From Nonomuraea fuscirosea (lineage in GTDB: Bacteria > Actinomycetota > Actinomycetes > Streptosporangiales > Streptosporangiaceae), in assembly GCF_003001935.1 (NCBI RefSeq), contig NZ_PVNG01000031.1, positions 1 to 64,000 on the forward strand: DNA of 64,000 nt, given 5' to 3'. A program made the translations under genes and the position numbers. Below the pieces are notes generated by a model. It saw only the letters and a list, made by a program, of their open reading frames with translations. It had not been told where the DNA came from and did no database searches. Shown piece after piece: positions 44,829 to 55,569 of this stretch (positions are counted from its first letter, which is position 1; the number at the start of each line of letters is the position of its first letter).

Positions 44829-47800
44829 ATGGGCGTGGAGCGTGCGTTGACGTTCGTCGGCGGAGGTTCGGCCAAGTTCTGGGAAGTGCGTCAGGACGGC
44901 GCGGAGCTGCATATCCGGTATGGGCGGCTGGGGGCGGCCGGTCAGGCGCAGGTCAAGTCGTTCGGCTCGGATGCCGCCGCGACGACGGCCGCGGAGAAGC
45001 TGGTGGCGGAGAAGTTACGCAAGGGCTACACGGAGACGACCTCCTCGCCACAGGTGGCGAAGTCACCCGTCGTCGCCGGTAGCGCCGAGGACGAAAACCG
45101 GCTGACGTTTCCGCCCGCCTGGTTGCGTGTGCTCCACCCCCGCCGAGGCGGAGCGAAGGTCTCCGTGCCGCCGCCGGACGCGAGCGCGCCGGCGAAACTG
45201 GCCGCCGAGCTGGACAATCGCCGGAAAGTGCTCGCCGACACGGTGGCGAAGTGCCGGGAAAGGGAGCTGGCGGCCGGGGCTGAGGCGTACCTGGCAGGAG
45301 AGCCCGACAGCACGCCCCTGGGCGCGGCGGTGGTCGCCATGGCGGTGGCCGGGCTGCTGCCGTGGAACGAGAGCGCGATCCTGGACCTGTTCGCCGACAC
45401 CTGGCTGATCGAACGCGGCCCCGTGTTCGCGGCGGTGGCCGTGACCGAGCTGGCCTCGCTGAATCACGTCTACGACGAGGACGCCTGGGTGGTCCGGCGG
45501 CTGGACGACGGCGAGGTCCCCGACCACTGGAGTCCCACGGGGCAGATCGACGCCGGGTCCGCGCCGTGCTGGCCGTCGCGTCCGACGCCGCGTACGCCGA
45601 GGTCGTCGCGGCGCTGGCGGTGAGCCGCGAACGCGGGCTGCACCACCGTGTGGCGGCCTCCTACCTGGCGCCCACCGAGACCGGCTGGGTCGCGGCCGAC
45701 TGCGCCGAGGTGAGTCAGGTCCTCCCCCAGCTCGGCCACCGCCTGATCGCCGCCATCAGCGCGCCGGAGCACGCCGAGCCGATCATGGGCCAGGTGCGGG
45801 GTCACTACATCGGGGACTCCGTCGCCCTGCCCGCCACGGTCGTCGACGCCATGGGCGAGGCGGCCGTGCCGCTGCTGACCGTTTGGGTGGACCAGGCCTC
45901 CGGTGCGGACGGCAGGAAGCGGCTGCTGGACCTGCTCGCCGACCTGCCGTACGAGACGGCGATGCGGGCGCTGCTCGACCGCATCGAGCAGAAGTACGTG
46001 CAGCCGGCCTTCCTGCGCGCGGCCGCCCGCTTCCCCCGCCGCGCGATGCGGCTCCTGCCCGAGTACGGCGGCAAGATCGTGGACCTGCTGCTACGCACCC
46101 ACGTGGCGGCCCATCCCGACCTGGTGGGCGAGGCCGGCGAGCGCATCAAGGAGATCGCGACCGCCGCGACCGTCGCCGTCGCTCCGCCGGAGGCCCTGCC
46201 CGAGGTGCTGGTCAGCCCGCCCTGGACCCGTGAGCACAAGGAGCGCAAGACGGTCGTGGTGAACGGCCTGGTGTGCGCCGACGCACCGGCCCTCGTGTGG
46301 GCGCCGGGCGAGCAGGACAACTGGCGTTCGCGGGCGGATGACGGTTCGTGGGATCGGTCCTGGCGCCGGAGCTGGAAGGACATCGCCCGCCAGATCGCCG
46401 AGGGCCGCGACGGCTACTGGTCCGACGAGATCGCCCTGTTCGTCGCCGGGCCCGACGACCTGGCCGCGCCGCTGCTCGGGGAGTGGCGTCCTGGCGATCT
46501 GTGGGGGGCGGGCGACTGGATGCCGAGGGTATTGGCCAGGTTCGAACTGGCGGCGCTGCCCATGGTGCTCGACAGCGCCCGGCGCGGTCCCAGCTCGGTC
46601 GCCGCGTCGCTGCTGCCGGTCGCGGCGCCGGAGGTCGCCGTGCTGATGGCCGACTGGCTGAGCCGGCTGAAGTCCGTCCGCGCCACCGCGCTGGCCTGGC
46701 TGAACCGCCACCCGGGAGCGGCCGCCAGGGCGCTGATCCCGGCGGCTCTCGGGCAGCCCGGCACGGCCAGGCTCCGGGCCGAGCAGGCGCTGGCGGCGCT
46801 GGTCGCGGGCGGCCATCGCGACGCCGTGGCGGAGGCCGCCGCCGGGTACGGAGCCGCCGCCGAGGCCGCGGTCGCCGGCCTGCTCGTGGCCGATCCGCTC
46901 GACGTGACGCCCGCGAAGATCCCCGTACTGCCCGAGTGGACGGAGGTCGCGATCATGACCCCGATCCACCTGCGCGGCGACGCGGGCGCGCTGCCTCCCG
47001 AGGCGCATCGCCACGTGATGACGATGCTGGCGATCTCCAAGCCGGGCGCCCCCTACGCCGGGCTCGCCCTGGTAAAGGAGGCCTGCGACGGGCGCAGCCT
47101 GGCCGACTTCGCCTGGACGCTGTTCCAGCGCTGGCAGGCGGCCGGCTACCCGTCGAAGGAGCGCTGGGTGATGGACGCGCAGGCGCTGCTCGGCGACGAC
47201 GAGACCGTACGGCGGCTGACCCCGCTGATCAGGACCTGGCCGGGCGAGGGCGGGCACGCGCGCGCGGTCGCCGGGCTGGACCTGCTGGCCTCCATCGGTT
47301 CCGAGGTCGCGCTGATGCACCTGTACGGCATCGCCGAGAAGGTCAAGTTCAGCGGGCTGAAGAACCAGGCCAGGCTGAAGATGGACGAGGTCGCCGCCGG
47401 GCTCGGCCTGACGCCGCAGGAGCTGGCCGACCGGCTGGTGCCCGACTTCGGGCTGTCCGCCGACGGCAGCCTGACCCTCGACTACGGCCGCAGGCGGTTC
47501 GTGGTGGGCTTCGACGAGCAGCTCAAGCCGTACGTGGCCGACGCCTCGGGCAAGCGGCTGAAGAACCTGCCCAAGCCGGGCGTCAACGACGATCCTGAGC
47601 TCGCGCCCGCCGCCCACCGGCGCTTCGCCGGGCTGAAGAAGGACGTGCGCTCCGTGGCGGGGGACGCCATCCACCGCCTGGAGCAGGCCATGGTGAACCG
47701 GCGTCGCTGGAGCGTCGGCGACTTCGCCAGGCTGCTGGCCGGTCATCCGCTGCTCTGGCACATCGTACGGCGGCTCGTCTGGGGCCTGTACGACCCGTCG

Positions 47801-48298
47801 GGCAAGCTCACGGGCACCCTGCGGGTGGCCGAGGACCGCAGCTTCGCCGACGCCGAGGACGAGACCCTGACGTTGCCGGAGAACGCCCTCGTCGGCGTGG
47901 TGCATCCGCTGGAGCTGGGCGAGGAGCTGGCCGCCTGGTCCGAGGTGTTCGCCGACTACGAGATCCTGCAGCCGTTCCCGCAGCTCGGCAGGGAGACGTA
48001 CGAGCCGGACCCGGCGCTGGTGGCCGAGATCGAGGCCGCGAAGATCCCCACCCGGGCGGTGATCGGCCTGGAGCGGCGCGGCTGGCGGCGCGGCACGCCG
48101 CAGGACGCCGGCTGGCAGGGCTGGATCGAGCGGGACGTGCCCGGCGGCAGGACCATCACGATCGGGCTCGATCCGGGCATCGTGATCGGCGACCCCGACT
48201 TCGCCGACGAGCAGACCCTGGTGGAGCTGGGGCTCGACGGCCTCGATCCGATCACCACCTCCGAGATCCTGCGTGAGCTGAGGGACATCGCCCGATGA
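44829..48298 (+). pseudogene. WGR-DUF4132 protein (yehI-like), one frameshift
   Basis: ATG 44829 has GGAGG 7 nt upstream. Residues 5-70 are a WGR domain (KFWEVRQDG, HIRYGRLGAAGQ, KLRKGYTE), a nucleic-acid-binding fold. Around 45555 the frame changes by one base (after GQIDAG); the new frame continues the protein (VRAVLAVASDAAYAEVVAAL) for about 900 residues of HEAT-like helices, ending in DUF4132 (HRLEQAMVNRRRWSVGDFAR, LVWGLYDPSGKL). It is the first gene of the operon. The E. coli counterpart by family is yehI (molR). It probably acts as a large scaffold. The frameshift is either inactivating or a sequencing error, as everything else is intact. Confidence 0.85.
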
Positions 48299-49371
48299 AC
48301 GAACACGCCCAGCGGCCCCCGGCCGAGATCCGCTACGCCGGCGAGCTGGCCAGGCTGCGCGAGCACGACACCGACGACCGGCCGCCCGGCTGGGCGCTCA
48401 GCCTGCGGGCCGCCCGCCGTTTCGTCCTCGGGGACGAGACGCTGGGCATCAGCCGCAAGTTCGTGGGTGATCCCTCGCTGATCGACCGGTCCCTGGTGAC
48501 GCTCGCGACCAACCGCGGCCTGATGCTGGTGGGCGAGCCGGGCACGGCGAAGTCGCTGCTGTCCGAGCTGCTCGCCGCGGCCGTGAGCGGCGCATCGACG
48601 CTCACCATCCAGGGCGGCGCGGCCACCACCGAAGACCAGATCAAGTACTCCTGGAACTACGCGCTGCTGGTGGCCGAGGGCCCCTCCACCCGGTCGCTGG
48701 TGGCCGCGCCGCTGCTGCGCGGCATGGCCGAGGGCAAGGTGGTGCGTTTCGAGGAGATCACCCGGTGCCCGCTGGAGGTGCAGGACTGCCTGCTGTCACC
48801 GCTGTCGGACCGGGTGCTCGCCGTACCGGAGCTGAGCGGTCCCGAGTCGATGGTGTTCGCGCAGGAGGGTTTCACCGTCATCGCCACCGCCAACACCCGC
48901 GACCGCGGTGTCAACGAGATGAGCGCCGCGCTCAAGCGCCGCTTCAACTTCGAGACCGTCTTCCCGATCGCCGACTTCGACACCGAGCTGGCGCTGGTGG
49001 AGGCGGAGGCGGGGGCGCTGCTCCAACGCTCGGGCGTCAGCGCGCCGCCGCGCCGCGACGTGCTGGAGGTGCTGGTCACCGCCTTCCGCGAGCTGCGCCA
49101 GGGGCAGACGGCGCGCGGCGACGCCACCGACCGGCTGTCGGGGGTGATGAGCACCGCGGAGGCCGTCTCGGTCGCCCACGCCGTCGGGCTGCGCGGCTGG
49201 TTCCTGCGCGGCGAGCCGGGCACCGCGGCCGACCTGGTCTCCTGCCTCGCCGGTACGGCCGCCAAGGACAACCCGGAGGATCTGGCCAAACTGCGCAGGT
49301 ACCTGGAGCGCAGGCGGCACGGCGACCAGTGGCAGGCCCTGTACGAGGCCCGCCACCTGCTGCCGGGCTGA
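48295..49371 (+). CDS. MoxR-family AAA+ ATPase (yehL-like)
   Basis: A 358-aa protein. The ATG overlaps the upstream stop by 4 nt. It has Walker A GEPGTAKS (80-87), Walker B VVRFEEITR (149-157), sensor 1 VIATANTRDRG and an arginine-rich sensor region AALKRRFNFE. MoxR AAA+ proteins work as ATP-driven chaperones with a vWA partner, and that partner is encoded two genes down. The protein is cytosolic. Its substrate here may be the DUF5682 or SWIM protein. Confidence 0.93.
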   Translation: MNEHAQRPPAEIRYAGELARLREHDTDDRPPGWALSLRAARRFVLGDETLGISRKFVGDPSLIDRSLVTLATNRGLMLVGEPGTAKSLLSELLAAAVSGASTLTIQGGAATTEDQIKYSWNYALLVAEGPSTRSLVAAPLLRGMAEGKVVRFEEITRCPLEVQDCLLSPLSDRVLAVPELSGPESMVFAQEGFTVIATANTRDRGVNEMSAALKRRFNFETVFPIADFDTELALVEAEAGALLQRSGVSAPPRRDVLEVLVTAFRELRQGQTARGDATDRLSGVMSTAEAVSVAHAVGLRGWFLRGEPGTAADLVSCLAGTAAKDNPEDLAKLRRYLERRRHGDQWQALYEARHLLPG

Positions 49372-49374
49372 GCG

Positions 49375-51609
49375 ATGACGGTCGTCTTCCTCGGCGTGCG
49401 GCACCACAGTCCCGCCTGCGCCCGGCTGGTCGCCGACACCATCCATGCCGTACGGCCCGCGTACGTGCTGGTCGAAGGCCCTTCGGACATGAACCACCGG
49501 ATGGACGAGCTCCTGCTCGGCCACGAGCTGCCGATCGCCGTCCACACCAGCTACCGCGACGACGAGCGGCGCCACGGTTCGTGGACACCGCTGTGCGACT
49601 ACTCCCCTGAGTGGGCGGCGCTGACCGCGGGCCGCGAGACCGGCGCCGAGCTGCGCTTCATCGACCTGCCCGCCTGGCATCCCGCGCTGGCGGACCTCAG
49701 CAACCGGTACGCCGACGCCGAGGCCCGCTACGACGAGGTGACCGGACGGCTCTGCCGCGCCTTCGCCGTGGACAACGTGGACGCGTTGTGGGACCACCTG
49801 TTCGAGATCGAACCGGCCGCCGGGCTGGCCGAACGGCTGAACACCTACTTCGACCTGGTCCGCGGCGACACCGAGACCGGTCCTGACGACGCGGCGCGCG
49901 AGGCGTACATGGCTGGATGGATCCGCGCGGCCGCCTGGGAGGCGGGCGAGCGGCCGGTGGTCGTGGTCACGGGCGGCTTCCACCGTCCCGCGCTGATCCG
50001 GCTGGCCTCGCGGGGCGAGCGGAGCTGGCCTGAGGTGCCGCGACCGCCCGAGGGGGCGGTGGTCGGTAGCTACCTGGTGCCGTACTCGTTCCGCCGGCTG
50101 GACGCCTTCGACGGTTACCAGTCGGGCATGCCGTCACCCGGCTACTACCAGGACCTGTGGGAGCACGGCCCCGACGGCGCCGCCCGCAGGCTCACCGAGG
50201 CGGGGACGGCCAGGCTGCGCGCCAGGCGCCAGCCGGTGTCCACCGCCGACCTGATCGCCGCGCGCGCCGCCGCCGACGGGATCGCGCTGATGCGCGGCCA
50301 CCCGCATCCGGCCCGGGTCGACGTGCTCGACGGCCTGGCCACGGCACTGGTCAGCGAGGCGATCGAGACCCCACTGCCCTGGGCGTCCCGCGGACGTCTC
50401 CAGGCGGGCTCCCATCCGGTCGTCGTGGAGATGATCGCGGCGCTCAGCGGTGACCAGACCGGCCGTCTGCACCCTTCGACCCCGCTGCCGCCGCTGGTCC
50501 ACGCGGTGCTCGCCGAGCTGGGCGGCCCCGGCGACGAACGGCTCGACCTCGGCGGGCAGACCGGTCGCGAGCGCAGCCGTTTCCTGCACCGGCTGCGCGT
50601 CCTGGGCATCCCGGGCGTGGTCCGCACCTCGGGGCCCCGCCCCGAGGGCGGCGCCGAGCTGGTCGAGGAGTGGACCCTGACCGAGACCGACGACCGCCTG
50701 CCCGCCCTGATCGAGGCCGGCGGGTACGGCGTGGACCCGCAGGAGGCGGCGGCCTCCGTCCTCGCCGGGCGGATCAGGGCCGCCGGCCTGGACCAGCTCG
50801 CCGACGTGCTGTTCGACGCCGCGCTGTGCGGCATCGGCGAGCTGGCGGGGCGGGTGCTGGACGACCTCGCGCGGGTGGTCGCCGCGGCGGCCGACCTGGG
50901 CGCGCTGGGCCGCACCCTCGCCGTCACCCTGGCGATGTGGCGTCACGACGACCTGTTCGGCACCAGGGGCAGCACCACTTCGGGCGCCGTCGTCCGGGCC
51001 GCCACCCTGCGGGCGTTGTGGCTGGCCGAAGGCGTGCGTGGCGGGGCCGTACCCGCCGATCCGCGGCGCATCGGCGCCATGGCCGCCGTACGCGACGCGC
51101 TCAGGCACGCCGGCCCGCCGCTCGGCCTCGACGTGGACGCGGCGCTGGGCGTCGCCGACCGTGTCGCCGCCTGCCAGGACGCGCCGCCCGACCTGCGCGG
51201 AGCCTCACTCGGGCTGGGCTGGTCCCTGCGCGGTGCCGCCGCCACGGACCCGGCCTGGGCGGTACGCGGCGCGTTCGTCCCCGCGTCGGCCGGCGACTGG
51301 CTGGCCGGGCTGTTCGCGCTCGCCCGGGAGGAGGTCCTGCACACCGGCGGCATGCTGGAGCTGCTCGACGAGCTGGTCGCGGCGATGAGCGACCAGGACT
51401 TCCTGGTGGCCCTGCCGGCGTTGCGCCAGGCGTTCGGCTACTTCCCGCCGCGCGAGCGGCACCTCATCGCCACCCGCCTGGTCGAGCTGCGCTCCGGCGG
51501 GTCCGCGTGGGACCTGACCCGCCTGGAGGCGGCGCCGGAACTGGTGGCCGCGGGGATGGCACTGGACAGCCGCGTCGACGCGGCACTGCGCCGGGAAGGA
51601 CTGATATGA
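49375..51609 (+). CDS. DUF5682 protein (yehM-like)
   Basis: A 744-aa protein 3 nt after the MoxR stop. VVFLGVRHHSPAC and YVLVEGPSD at the N-terminus are the family hallmark, reminiscent of a ChaN/TraB-like fold with conserved His and Glu-Gly-Pro. Further conserved points include FIDLPAWHPA and VVVTGGFHRPAL. The C-terminal half is helical. The family is known mainly from this operon type, where it is always beside MoxR and vWA genes; its activity is not established. Confidence 0.93.
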   Translation: MTVVFLGVRHHSPACARLVADTIHAVRPAYVLVEGPSDMNHRMDELLLGHELPIAVHTSYRDDERRHGSWTPLCDYSPEWAALTAGRETGAELRFIDLPAWHPALADLSNRYADAEARYDEVTGRLCRAFAVDNVDALWDHLFEIEPAAGLAERLNTYFDLVRGDTETGPDDAAREAYMAGWIRAAAWEAGERPVVVVTGGFHRPALIRLASRGERSWPEVPRPPEGAVVGSYLVPYSFRRLDAFDGYQSGMPSPGYYQDLWEHGPDGAARRLTEAGTARLRARRQPVSTADLIAARAAADGIALMRGHPHPARVDVLDGLATALVSEAIETPLPWASRGRLQAGSHPVVVEMIAALSGDQTGRLHPSTPLPPLVHAVLAELGGPGDERLDLGGQTGRERSRFLHRLRVLGIPGVVRTSGPRPEGGAELVEEWTLTETDDRLPALIEAGGYGVDPQEAAASVLAGRIRAAGLDQLADVLFDAALCGIGELAGRVLDDLARVVAAAADLGALGRTLAVTLAMWRHDDLFGTRGSTTSGAVVRAATLRALWLAEGVRGGAVPADPRRIGAMAAVRDALRHAGPPLGLDVDAALGVADRVAACQDAPPDLRGASLGLGWSLRGAAATDPAWAVRGAFVPASAGDWLAGLFALAREEVLHTGGMLELLDELVAAMSDQDFLVALPALRQAFGYFPPRERHLIATRLVELRSGGSAWDLTRLEAAPELVAAGMALDSRVDAALRREGLI

Positions 51610-52727
51610 CCGACCCCACCCTCGTACGGTGGCGCCTGCTGCTCGGCGAGGCCGGCGGCCCCTGCCTCGGCGGCGGGCAGCTCGGCGAGGAGGCCGCCGG
51701 CCGCGACGCCGCCATGGAGTGGCTGTACGGCCGCGACGAGGACCTGCGCAAACGCGGCGTACGGCGCCAGGCAGGGAGCGACCCGTCGAGCCTGACCACC
51801 TTCGACTGGCTCGACGACATCACCCGCCTGTTCCCCAAGGAGACCATCGAACGCCTGCAACGCGACGCGATCGAACGCTACGAGATCCATGACCTCGTCA
51901 CCGACCCCGACGTGCTCGCGCGCATCGAGCCCAACCCGGCCCTGCTCAAGGCGGTCCTGCACACCAAACACCTGATGAACCCGCAGGTGCTGCGGCTGGC
52001 CAGGCGCATCGTGGAGCAGGTCGTCCGGCAGCTCATGGACAAGCTCGCCACCGAGGTGCGCAGCGCCTTCTCGGGCGCCAAGGTACGGCGGCCGGGCCGG
52101 CTGCGGCTGGCGCGCAACTTCGACATGGTCAGGACCCTGCGCGCCAACCTCGGCCACTACCAGCCGGACACCGGCAAGGTCGTGATCGAGAACCCGCTGT
52201 TCTTCACCCGCACCCGCCGCCACCTAGAACAGTGGCAGGTGATCCTGCTCGTCGACCAGTCCGGCTCGATGACCGACTCGGTGATCCACTCGGCGGTCAC
52301 CGCGGCCTGCCTGTGGGGCCTGCCCGGCGTACGCACCCACCTGGTCGCCTTCGACACCGACGTGGTGGACCTGACCTCCGACGTGGACGATCCCGTGGAA
52401 CTGCTGATGAAGGTCCAGCTCGGCGGCGGCACCGACATCGCCCGCGCGGCTTCGTACGGCGCCGGGCTGGTGGACCGGCCGCGGCGGGCCATCGTCGTGC
52501 TGATCTCGGACTTCTACGAGGGGGGTGATGCGCATCGGCTGGTACGGATCGTGCGTGACCTGGTCGAGCAGGGCAGCAAGGTGCTCGGCCTGGCCGCCCT
52601 CGACGAGCAGGCCGATCCCGCCTATGACCGGGAGCTCGGGCAGCGCCTGGCCGATGTCGGGGCGTACGTGGGGGCTATGACTCCCGGGGAGCTGGCGTCC
52701 TTCGTCGCGGAGCATGTGGGCCGATGA
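51606..52727 (+). CDS. vWA-domain protein (yehP-like)
   Basis: A 373-aa protein overlapping the previous stop (ATGA). The N-terminal half is helical; the C-terminal vWA domain has a complete MIDAS: LLVDQSGSMTDS (Asp217, Ser219, Ser221), the Thr of GGGTDIARA and the Asp of ISDFYEGG. It is the metal-dependent partner of the MoxR ATPase. The pair is expected to remodel or insert a cofactor into a client. Confidence 0.93.
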   Translation: MTDPTLVRWRLLLGEAGGPCLGGGQLGEEAAGRDAAMEWLYGRDEDLRKRGVRRQAGSDPSSLTTFDWLDDITRLFPKETIERLQRDAIERYEIHDLVTDPDVLARIEPNPALLKAVLHTKHLMNPQVLRLARRIVEQVVRQLMDKLATEVRSAFSGAKVRRPGRLRLARNFDMVRTLRANLGHYQPDTGKVVIENPLFFTRTRRHLEQWQVILLVDQSGSMTDSVIHSAVTAACLWGLPGVRTHLVAFDTDVVDLTSDVDDPVELLMKVQLGGGTDIARAASYGAGLVDRPRRAIVVLISDFYEGGDAHRLVRIVRDLVEQGSKVLGLAALDEQADPAYDRELGQRLADVGAYVGAMTPGELASFVAEHVGR

Positions 52728-54655
52728 GGACGGATCTGCTCGGGCTCACCACGGATGCTCTCGCCGCGCTCACCAACCGGGGGCTGGTGAAGCGAGCGGG
52801 CAAGGAGGCCGCACCGGAGCTGCGTACCGACGCTGATGGGACCGTGCACGGGGACTTCGCGGGCGGACCGAGCGCGAGTCTGCCGGTCGGCGGGCTCGAA
52901 TCGGCGCGGTGCACGTGCGGTGCTGCCGGGGTGTGCCGGCATGTCGTCGGGGTCGTGCTCGCGTACCAACGTCGGCACGCCGAGACCGACGCTGGACCGT
53001 CTGCTGAGGTCGGCGAATGGTCGCCTGGGCGGGTGAGCGACGACGAGCTGACCGCCAGGATCGGCGCCCGCCTGATGACCGCCGCCCGCCGTACCGAAGA
53101 AGCCGGATATACCGCCCGGGTCCGCCGCGCCACCCCCACCGATCCCGCGCCGCAGGTCGAGCTCGCCACCGCGACCGTACGGTTCCTGATCCCCGGCGAC
53201 CTCGGCTTCGTCCACACCGACGCCGTCGCGGGCAGCCGCGACGACGTCATCGCGCTCGCCGTGTGGGCGTTCCGGGTGGCCGACGAGCTGCATCCGGGGG
53301 TACGGGAGGTACGGGTCGACGTCGGCGGCGAAGCGGGAACGGCCACCGGATCCGGGCTGGAGCGGGCCCTGGGGCTGGCCGGCACGGTCCTGCGCGAAGG
53401 CGCGGCGCACCTCGGTCAGGGATTCGACGTCACCATCGCCGACGTACAGCGACAGCTCGACGCCGCCGGATCGCGCTGGCCGCTGCTGGCCGTCGGCGAC
53501 CTCGCCGAGCAGCTCGCCGCCTACCGCGAGCGCGGCGCCCACTACCGTCCCGAGCAACTCGCGAGCCACCTCGCCGAGCTGCACGCCCGGCACCGGGCCG
53601 TGACCCGCCCCGGCGCCACCCTCCGCAGCAGCGTGCTCGGCACCGCCGAGGCCGCCGAGACCCCGCTGCGCCGGGCCCGGCTGGACAGCCTCGGCTGCCG
53701 GATCCGCGGCCTCGGCGACCGGCGGATCGCCGAGATCTACCTGGCCCACAGCGACAGCGCGATGGTCCTGGTGCTCCGCCGCGAATGGGACGGCGACGGC
53801 GACGACGCCTTGGCACGGCGACGCGTCGCCGGCTCCACGCTGGCCGCCCTGGCCACGGGCAACCTCGTCACGGAATCCGCCGTCCGCAGCGCCAGCCGTA
53901 CCGTGCGGCTGGCCACCGGGCGGATCTCCAGGACGACGGTCAGCGCGTCGCGGGGCGAGTGGGGTGAGCTCTCGCCGTCCCTGGTGGTGACCGACCTCGC
54001 CGCGCTCGGCCGCGAACTCGACGCTCTCACGCTGCGGCCCATCCGCCCGCGCGTCGAGGCGGAGCTGGTACGCGTCGTCGCCGTCTCCGAGGTGGTGTCC
54101 ATGACGTACGCGGCCGGCGACCAGCGGCTCGACGCCCTCGTCGCCGACCAGGCGGGCAACTTCGCCACCGTCACCGCCACCCACACCGCTGCCGCTCCCG
54201 GCCGACTCGACGCGCTGGCCGCCGTGCTCGCCGGGGAGGAGGGCGAGCTGCGTTTCGTCAGCGGAGTGGTGGGCCGTACCGCCGGTGGTGTCGTCATCGA
54301 CCCCATCGGCCTGGCCGCCGGCGGCCGGGTCGTCGTACCCGACCTGCGTCCCGCCGTCGGCGGCGGCCCGCTCGCGGTCGCCGAGGACGACCGGCACGAC
54401 CCGCTGACGGCCGTACTGATCGACACCCGCGCACTGCTCGCGGAAGCGGCCCACCACGGCCTGTCCCACCTGCCGCCGACCTACGACGCCCGCCTCGGCA
54501 CCGCCGCGCGCCGGCTGACCACGCTCGGGCTCCATCGCATCGCCCAGGCCGTCACGGCGTTCGCGACGTCGCGGTCCAAGGACCTGGACTCGGCGGTCGA
54601 GCAGACCTGGATCGACGCGTACCTGCGCCTGGAGGTGGCCCTGGAACTGACCTGA
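52724..54655 (+). CDS. SWIM zinc-finger protein (yehQ-like)
   Basis: A 643-aa protein overlapping the previous stop (ATGA). Residues 58-75 hold the SWIM motif CTCGAAGVCRH (Cys63, Cys65, Cys71, His73), a DNA- or protein-binding zinc site. The rest has repeated helical-beta segments without a known enzyme motif. It is the last gene of the operon. The set WGR-MoxR-DUF5682-vWA-SWIM has been described as an NTP-dependent module with a suggested role in biological conflict or stress. Confidence 0.93.
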   Translation: MRTDLLGLTTDALAALTNRGLVKRAGKEAAPELRTDADGTVHGDFAGGPSASLPVGGLESARCTCGAAGVCRHVVGVVLAYQRRHAETDAGPSAEVGEWSPGRVSDDELTARIGARLMTAARRTEEAGYTARVRRATPTDPAPQVELATATVRFLIPGDLGFVHTDAVAGSRDDVIALAVWAFRVADELHPGVREVRVDVGGEAGTATGSGLERALGLAGTVLREGAAHLGQGFDVTIADVQRQLDAAGSRWPLLAVGDLAEQLAAYRERGAHYRPEQLASHLAELHARHRAVTRPGATLRSSVLGTAEAAETPLRRARLDSLGCRIRGLGDRRIAEIYLAHSDSAMVLVLRREWDGDGDDALARRRVAGSTLAALATGNLVTESAVRSASRTVRLATGRISRTTVSASRGEWGELSPSLVVTDLAALGRELDALTLRPIRPRVEAELVRVVAVSEVVSMTYAAGDQRLDALVADQAGNFATVTATHTAAAPGRLDALAAVLAGEEGELRFVSGVVGRTAGGVVIDPIGLAAGGRVVVPDLRPAVGGGPLAVAEDDRHDPLTAVLIDTRALLAEAAHHGLSHLPPTYDARLGTAARRLTTLGLHRIAQAVTAFATSRSKDLDSAVEQTWIDAYLRLEVALELT

Positions 54656-54686
54656 CCTGACCTGCCCTGCTCATGTGATGGAGGAT

Positions 54687-55469
54687 CTAAGCCCAGGGAC
54701 GGGGAAAGGTGGCACCGTCCAGCCGATCGCCCACGGCGAGTCCGAGCGGATCGGTCACGACATGCGAGGTCCCGCCATAGCGGGTCTCCTCGTCCATGTA
54801 GATGACGACGTGCGCGAACCGGGCCTGGTCGGTGCGGTTGGGCAGCGCCATGTGGCCGGTGTAGCCGCTGTGGAAGGTGCAGTCTCCGGCCCGGAGCGGC
54901 ACGGTGACGCGCGGGATCCAGCGCAGCGACGGGTCCGTCTCGAACAGGTCCTCCTCGTGGTGGAGGTCCTGCGGGCGCAGGCCGGTGCGATCCTGGGTGC
55001 TGGGCAGGAAGGTCATGCAGCCCCGCTCCGGCGGCACGTCGACCAGCGCGATCCACGCCGACAGCGGCAGTCGGTCAGCCGCGTGCGGCCAGTACGGGCG
55101 GTCCTGGTGAAACTCCGTGGCGGCGTTGTTGTGCGGCTCCTTGACCAGCATCTGGTCGTGCCAGAGCCGGAGCGGGAACCCGGCGAGCTGTTCGGCGATC
55201 CGGCCGAGCCGGTGGTCGAACGTGAGCTCGCGCAGCGTCCGGTCGCGTTGCCAGACGTTGACGAGCTGGCTGAAGACGCCCTGCCGCTCCAGGCTCTCCG
55301 TGCGATGCGCCGCCAGGAACGCCGCCGCGCCGGCTCGGAAGCGCTCGATCCGGCCGGGTTCGAGGACGCCGCGTACTCGGACGAAACCATACTCACGGTA
55401 GGCCGCCACCAGCTCCTCCGGCACCCGGCCGTCCGCGTCGACGTCGCTGACGGAGTGCTCGATCGTCAT
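54687..55469 (-). CDS. Phytanoyl-CoA dioxygenase (PhyH) family oxygenase
   Basis: A 260-aa protein. ATG 55469 is favoured, with GGAGG 6 nt upstream. The Fe(II)/2-oxoglutarate site is complete: His121-x-Asp123 in EFHQDRPYW, the distal His in GYTGHMALPNRTDQAR (about 206) and the Arg that binds 2-oxoglutarate (about 217). PhyH enzymes hydroxylate small molecules, often in secondary metabolism. It is divergent from an AraC regulator, which probably controls it; a 100-bp shared promoter lies between. Confidence 0.9.
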   Translation of the reverse strand: MTIEHSVSDVDADGRVPEELVAAYREYGFVRVRGVLEPGRIERFRAGAAAFLAAHRTESLERQGVFSQLVNVWQRDRTLRELTFDHRLGRIAEQLAGFPLRLWHDQMLVKEPHNNAATEFHQDRPYWPHAADRLPLSAWIALVDVPPERGCMTFLPSTQDRTGLRPQDLHHEEDLFETDPSLRWIPRVTVPLRAGDCTFHSGYTGHMALPNRTDQARFAHVVIYMDEETRYGGTSHVVTDPLGLAVGDRLDGATFPRPWA

Positions 55470-55569
55470 CACTGACCTCCAAGGTTGTCGCCGTCGAACA
55501 CTCCAAGCGTCGTCGTGGCAGGCCGCGCGGGGCTAGGCCGATCCCGACGCGTAGTCGTACGATCCCGAC

